A stretch of DNA of 64,000 nt from Taenia hydatigena (lineage: Eukaryota; Platyhelminthes; Cestoda; Cyclophyllidea; Taeniidae): assembly GCA_036345935.2 (NCBI GenBank), contig JADWOT020000292.1, forward strand, positions 186,001-250,000, written 5' to 3'. Below, piece by piece: positions 58,049-64,000 of the stretch. Both the position numbers and the translations under genes were made by a program. The notes under the pieces are model-generated. The model was not told the DNA's origin. It did no database searches and saw only the letters and a program-made list of their open reading frames with translations. Each line of letters opens with the position of its first letter. Within the stretch, counting starts at the first letter, position 1.

Positions 58049-60744
58049 TGGTTAGAATGGAAATGTGTCAATTGTGGTTTGATGAAGAGCTTAGACCATT
58101 GTTGTGTGCTCCATGTGCATGTGCTCCCTATCACAGCCCATTCAATGTGAGCTATAACGCTTCACCCTTCGCTGTGATAGGATGGTGTGCCAGTGATACT
58201 TGATGCTTGAGTGGTCGCGTCTGCCTCACAGCGTTATCCAGCAGCGTGATAGTTAAGTTCAAGTAGAAGCCATTTTTTGTGTGGTTGTCTGCCTATGCTC
58301 ACTTACACACACAATTCAATTCACTCACAGACTGAGGCATCACACTCTACACATGCCGATTTCCCTGTGTCCCCACGGCAGTGTGATTTGCTTGTCATTT
58401 CTTCACCATAGTGATTAAATCACCTTAGGTAAGATGAGTCTCATGTTAAAAGGAGATTGGGAAAAGTCGGTAGCAATCCATTCACTACCATGCAGACACA
58501 GGGTGACCTACTACCGCCAAGTGCCAATCACGTCAGCCTCCTTCATTTCACCTTTAACCGCACTTAGGACAGGTCGATTATATTCCTTAATGAAGTATTT
58601 CCTAGGCACTAATCTCTGTTAATGCGCTTACGATTGACCCTCACGTAACTAGGAGAACTCTGTGGTAGTGGTGCTACTCTTAGGGCAGCAATAGCCAATT
58701 GGGCTTTGGTGGTCGTCTTTTCACTAAGGGTAGAGACAGATTCTATTGCCGAAGTTGGTAAACAGTAACTCGTCACTTCCAGAAACGCCGAAGTGCCGAA
58801 AGAAATTGCATTGTAGTGAAATTTCATTTGCCTTTAAGCAGTGCCAACTTAAAAGATGGGCTTAGACAGTGTTCGAAAAGTGCTATGCGACACCCTTTGT
58901 TGTGGTGTCGGCGTTGTAGTCGCGTGGCGAAACTGTTGACCTGCTAGGCCTGTTTCTTTTAGTCTATTTCTTTTTTACGTTAGTCTTTGAGCATGTTCAA
59001 TGCTTACTTTTGCAAAGCCATTAATGATCATCCTATGGTTTGGATCTCTGTTGATTTGGGAAAAAATCTATTTTTAGTTCTTTGGTGGGGTATGCTACGC
59101 ACGGGAACAGAGGATGATAGTTAGAGCAAGAAGAAGAAAACCACTTTATAACCAATGTTTTGGATGAATATGCCTCAAGAAGGCTCTGTTATCATCGCAG
59201 AATATGGCTTAGTAGACTGTTGGACAGAGTCTCCCAGTGGGTATGTTCGGTCCTGGGTGAACTGTTCGCCGTGCTGCAGGAAGCGCTACTTGCAGTGTCT
59301 CAGTAGCACCAGCAGTAAAGTGGACGTTGTTTTACCCATTTACTTGTATTAACTGATGGAGGTGCCAACATTGTTTGAAATTGAGGGCTGTGAGTTGAGA
59401 CAACGAGAAAACGAGATGGACTTGATTGGTGCTTTGAGGAACGCAGTGAGGTAACTTGTAAGTTGTACAGATTAAAGGCACAGACGATGGAGCTTTGAGG
59501 CGGACAAAGAATGAGGTAGTGTCGGACATTCACACGAACGCGTTTGTTTTGAGAGCGGTTAGCAGAGGTACTAGTATCTACATTTGCCGAGACTACTTGT
59601 TGCATGTTATTGCTTTTGGTGCGTCTCATGGATAGGATGAGACAGTTAACCACTTTACCCATCATCACTGCTAAACGGAGTTCCCATGTCGATGTCGCAT
59701 TACTTACTTTTGGCGTTACATCCACTAGCCCCAACTTACTCCCAAAGCATGATTTAAAGAGTTAGCGTTTTGATGGAGAGCATCGCGACTTTGTTCATGA
59801 CTCTTATTTAGTATGTGACTAAATTCTCATTTTACAACCTCTTCATCCAAGTTTCAGTTAATCAATCCCTGATATGCACACATGCGCTCTGCACTGAGCA
59901 TTTGCCCAAGCGCAGCTTCGCCTTCATCCTTCATGAACTTGGGATGAAAATTTGTACCAAATCATGCAGTAAACATGTCAGTTAAGTCAAAAGATGCGCA
60001 GCAGATGCGGGATTTTGCGATCTGATGGTATTTGCGTTTGGATTTTTAAACAGCAGCCACTTCAGTCGTCATTTTGGTAGTTCCAGCGTTGTATTGGGAT
60101 GGCAAAACATCTTTAATGAGGCATTCGATTCCTCCTCACAATTTAAGGTTTCATTAATTCCTCAACTAATTATAAAGTCTTCAATGGATGTACACTGTAA
60201 AAGACGTAGAATGGAAAATGCACCGAATGCTTTCTACAATGAATGAAGTGCTTCTGATTAGCATAAACATTTCCAATTTTTCATAAGTAAAACATTCGCC
60301 CTGTGAGCTAGGACTGGGAGTAGGGAAATCCTCGTGGGCGAATTTTTAATGCAAAAAATCGAAACGACACGGGAGAACTGCTGGGTAGAAACGTTAAATA
60401 AACTTTTCATCGTGGTAAGAGATTCCTCAAGGAACTATACACACATGCGCTTTGTAAAACCATTTTTAAAGCCTTGACACTGTAATTCGTTATATTCTTT
60501 GCTACTTTCGAAAGCTAGCATAGCAGGTGATCGTAAAATTTCGAAAAGAGATAATTTCCCGCATCAAAGGATCACTTTTGCTTAGCTTGAAAGCTGAGTG
60601 GTGCAGTAAGGATTTTATGAATTAATGAAGTTTCTGTAGACGATCTGCGGCATTATGTGCACCACATTTGGCCCATAATAGTAGAATCATGCAGATTTCA
60701 TGCAACAAGGCATTATTTTGAAAGTTTGCTGCATTAACTGTTAA
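58049..60744. other. Stretch without a supported gene
   Basis: A 144-codon minus frame (59300-59734) has no recognisable domain. Nothing else supported. Confidence 0.4.
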
Positions 60745-61470
60745 TACGGCCCGGAGGCAAGCCGACGCGGCCAGAACAAGACGGCCACCTCTCTATGACC
60801 GAAACCGGCAGTTAGAACGAACAAAGTACTGCATTGCCCCTCTCTTCTTTCGAGCGTCGTCCCCCACGCTCCCATTGGTGGGCCATCCGCATCAGCCATC
60901 ACAACGTAATCAGTGCTGCAAGAAGCACCCACGAGCCAACCCTGCCAGTCATCAAGATTTTAGCGCAACTGAGGCAATGCTGACCACCAAGTCAGTGATC
61001 CCTCTAGGTATTTCGACTGGACTTGGTGCTTCATCTGGCTTAGAAACTAAATTTAGAGTAAGAGATTCTGCCGGCCACCAGTGCATCCATAAGGAGGCGT
61101 TAGAACACCGTTCTCCTTAAGCAGGTACATTAAGGATATCCCTGCAACGAAACGTTTCCAGGTGATTCAAGGTTGGTGTCGCTTCAGTTGTTAATAGCTT
61201 TCTTGTAGAACGCAGAGATGAGGTAGATGCCGAAGGTAGACGTCATTCTTAGCTCTTCTGTTATGGGATGTCAGAGATTCTCCCATCTGTAGTACAGGCA
61301 CTTCTTTCACACCGCTGCAATATGCCACAGACGGTGGAGATCGGAATAGAAGCCCTATAGAGTCGATTCCGCTTTCCATTGCCACCACTGTGGCGTGCAG
61401 AGACTTCCTTGAAGGCAAAAGGTATAGTGCTAGGGCAGAATATATATTCAATGGACAGAAGGAATGCGAT
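60745..61470 (+). repeat. Retroelement-derived unit, copy 1
   Basis: Two parts, about 60745-61110 and 61185-61470, both match the unit at 62060-62760 in direct orientation. The first part includes a 'ctctcttctttcgagcgtcg' box also recognisable, more diverged, at 18035-18060 beside the Ty3/Gypsy pol end. I infer LTR or leader sequence of a related element, with pol sense on the minus strand. Minus frame 61191-61451 is paralogous to 62475-62732 (both contain CSG..EVPVL.MGESL). Confidence 0.65.
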
Positions 61471-61944
61471 TGCTGTATGGTAAATACTTGGAAGTTGTTT
61501 TGCTGATTAGCGTTGGGATACAGTTGCAGTATTCATCAAGTCCGGCATCCTCGTTCATGCATAGCACGATCGCCGGTTGAGTTGAAGACGCAAATTTGGC
61601 GGTCTTATTGGGTCGAGTTTAAAAGGCCATCATCAAGGTTTGCACAATGTGGGAAAAGAATGGACAGATAATAATTAACCAAAGGCATGGTTATGAAGAG
61701 TGTGAGCAGAACACCAGCCGAACTGCAGTTTAAAAATTTAGAGAAAGTAGACTTGCCCTTTAAATTAAAAGGAAATACGGATAGAGCGTTTAAAGGTTGA
61801 CCAGAATGAGAGATTTAAGGGACTGAGTAGATGAAAGGGTGGATGTCGGAAGATCCATAGTTTTATTGTACTATGTTGGAAAGTTTTAAGCACTGCGGAA
61901 CTCGGTGTTTGTGAGAAGAGGTGAAATTATTATACGGCTACCAT
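61471..61944. other. Spacer between repeat units
   Basis: A-T rich sequence separating the repeat units; no gene. Confidence 0.4.
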
Positions 61945-62870
61945 AGCGTTCCAAGACTCCCTCAAAGGCAAAAGGAGGCAAAAATATTAAGGCAGATTAC
62001 ATCGATATATGTATACATATACATTCAATAAACAGCGAGAATGGGGATGCTGGCATGGTTTGGAGGCCAGCCTACGCGGATTCGGCAATGCGATCACTCA
62101 ATTGACCGAAACGGAAACCAGCAGTCAGAAGAAACAAAGTATTGCAGTGCCCCTCTCTTCTTTCGAGCGTCGTCCCCAACGCTCTCACTTATAGACCTCC
62201 CGCGTCGGCCATTACAACGTAATCAGTGTTGCAGAGAAGCACTTACGAGCTAACCATGCCAGCCGCCGACATTTTGACACAACTAAGGCGATGCTTGACA
62301 CCAACGTCAATGATCACTCTTGGCACTTCGAATGGACTTGGAGTTTCGTCCGGTTTGGAAAGTAAATTCGGAGTAAGAGATTCTGCCGATCATCAGTATG
62401 TCAACAGGATACATTAGAAAAATCTCCAGAACAAAGCGGTTCCAGGCGGTCGACGGCTAGTGTAATTTTAGTTATTAACAGCTTTCCTGTAGAACACGGA
62501 GATGGGGTAGATGCCAAAGGCGATCGTCATTCTTAGCCCTTCTGTTATGGTGTGTCAGAGATTCTCCCATCCGTAGTACAGGCACTTCTATCGCACCGCT
62601 GCAATATGCTACAGGCGGTAGAGACCGGGATAGATACCCTATAGAGTCGGGTACGCTTTCCGCTGTCACCAATGTAGCGTCACGAGGCTCCCTCGAAGGC
62701 AAAAGAAGGCAGAATGCTAGGGTAGAATACATATATATTTAATCGACAGCGGGAATGAAGCTGCTGGCACGGCTCGGAGGCCAGCTCATGCGGCTGAGAC
62801 AATATGGCCACCTCTGTGTCCGAGACCGAAACCAGCAGTCCAAACAAACCAAGTAGTACAGTTGCCCTTA
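61945..62870 (+). repeat. Retroelement-derived unit, copy 2 plus partial third
   Basis: Starts with a tail fragment (about 61945-62060, 'ctcaaaggcaaaaggaggca'), then a full unit matching 60745-61470, then a third partial start at about 62770-62870 (gccagctcatgcggctgag, ccgaaaccagcagtccaaac). The order tail, unit, partial unit looks like a degenerate tandem or nested LTR arrangement. Confidence 0.65.
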
Positions 62871-63829
62871 AGATGATTGATCTACAACAATGATGCTAAT
62901 GGCACAATACATTAATGGAAGGGGACCTTGGAGGAGAATGAAACACTAAAATCAGGATATTTTATTGTCTTCAGCATGACTTTAGCATTACTAAAAGTGG
63001 TAAATTATTGCGTTGCTGTTTAAAACAAAAATAAGGTGTCGTCAGAGCAAATGCAGCCTACATTTATCGTATCGTCTTTGACTTAACTAACAGAGTTGGG
63101 GTACAATTTGGTGCAGAAATTTGTGCCATTTTGATTTGGGACGAAGGCGACATTGGGCTCGTGTTAGATAATGAGTTTACAGCACAATAGTGTTGGCTGT
63201 TGACAGGTGCTCCATTCAGTCAATCAATTGAAAGTTGTTGATTTGGCCCGTTGAGTAGGTTTTGACCGCAATTAAAAAAAAAATTAAAGTAGAACGCGCA
63301 ATTAAATTTTGAAAATTCTTGAGGTGCCTACGGAATCGCCCATAACGAGATGGGAATAAGCTAATGTTTTCTGCCATCAAGAGAATGCGAGTTGTGAAAT
63401 GGCCCTTTTAATGAGCGCACTGAATTCGTTGATGAGACCTGTTGAGTGGCTTCGGACCCCAATCAATTATAATCACAGTTGAACACGCATTTGGATTTTA
63501 AGCATTTTAACGTGTTGAGAAATTACGAATAACTTATAGCAAAATCTACGTTCTGTAGGCAGGCTTTTATTAGACACATTTCATGGAACTCATGCTTAAA
63601 CTCGTGTTATAAAAACATCTTATACAAAAGACACGACACTTCTCTTATGGAAAGCAGTCGCCGAGGGATCGAGCCAAAGAACACATTTCCTGAGCATTCG
63701 TAGATTTGTAATTAACTGAAGCTTCTAAAAGATTGATAAGACGCCCTAGTAAGACAAGAAGGACCAGTTTTAAAAATAATTTACTGTCTGAAGATGAACT
63801 ACTACCTCAAACATTCAGTGTAGTGTTTT
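62871..63829. other. A-T rich stretch, nothing recognised
   Basis: No coding or repeat signal supported. Confidence 0.4.
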
Positions 63830-64000
63830 GTTTTGGTTTCGGTGACTTTGGTGGGTATATTGCCCTAACCGCGTGAGCTGGCCTTTAAGCCGTGCCACCA
63901 GCTGCGTTCCCGCTGCTTAGTGAATGTATATTCTGCCGCAGTACTACGCCTTCCTTTGTCTTCTAGGAGATCTTGGGACGCTACAATGGTAACGGCGGAA
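63830..64000 (-). repeat. Retroelement-derived unit, inverted partial copy
   Basis: The reverse complement matches about 62680-62860 (ggcacggcttaaaggccagc versus ggcacggctcggaggccagc). It runs off the window end. In plus orientation, 63915-64000 also resembles 17545-17610. Confidence 0.65.

Overview
The window looks like an invertebrate nuclear genome, most probably a parasitic flatworm (tapeworm type). This is inference. Protein-coding signal occurs only as short exons with GT..AG borders. Introns are sometimes very small (34, 44, 74 and 96 nt), and recognisable genes are sparse and often broken. Ty3/Gypsy retroelement pieces and degenerate repeats fill much of the rest. I see no operons, ribosome binding sites or other bacterial features. 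No gene is complete with confidence; most calls are last exons, orphan first exons or pseudogenes.

Main theme: remnants of three Golgi glycosyltransferase families are interleaved on both strands. GT31 (beta-1,3-galactosyltransferase type) lies at 2.84-3.24 kb (+, first exon), 24.65-25.09 kb (-, first exon with an early stop) and 56.3-57.1 kb (+, catalytic domain with stops and a frameshift). GT14 (core-2/I-branching beta-1,6-GlcNAc-transferase type) lies at 8.69-9.49 kb (+, intact C-terminal half joined to a repeat), 40.96-41.42 kb (-, broken) and 48.78-49.27 kb (-, broken), with weaker traces at 32.1-32.4 kb (-) and 4.16-4.45 kb (+). GT10 (alpha-1,3-fucosyltransferase type) lies at 27.39-33.26 kb (-, three phase-compatible exons, possibly a fourth at 33.75-34.19 kb) and 34.85-35.08 kb (+, deleted fragment). 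All three families act on the same kinds of glycoprotein and glycolipid antennae, so this resembles a birth-and-death glycan gene neighbourhood. Joint action of these particular copies is inference only.

Other genes: a methionine aminopeptidase 1 pseudogene is spread over four exon relics at 19.18-21.32 kb (+). An apparently intact 3' end of an unrecognised Ser/Thr-rich protein follows at 22.01-23.10 kb (+). Isolated exon candidates lie at 10.14-10.35 and 15.0-15.1 kb.

Mobile and repeated DNA: two Ty3/Gypsy 3' ends face each other tail to tail (16.7-18.9 kb). Related LTR-like pieces form a degenerate array at 60.7-62.9 kb and recur in inverse orientation at 63.8-64.0 kb. A modular repeat (called family A here) occurs at 0.95-1.28, 8.53-8.69, 43.5-44.1 and 52.9-54.2 kb. 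A direct duplication of about 390 bp sits at 0.07-0.45 and 6.04-6.46 kb. The remaining stretches are non-coding sequence in which I could support nothing. All comparisons were made by eye; no database search was run.
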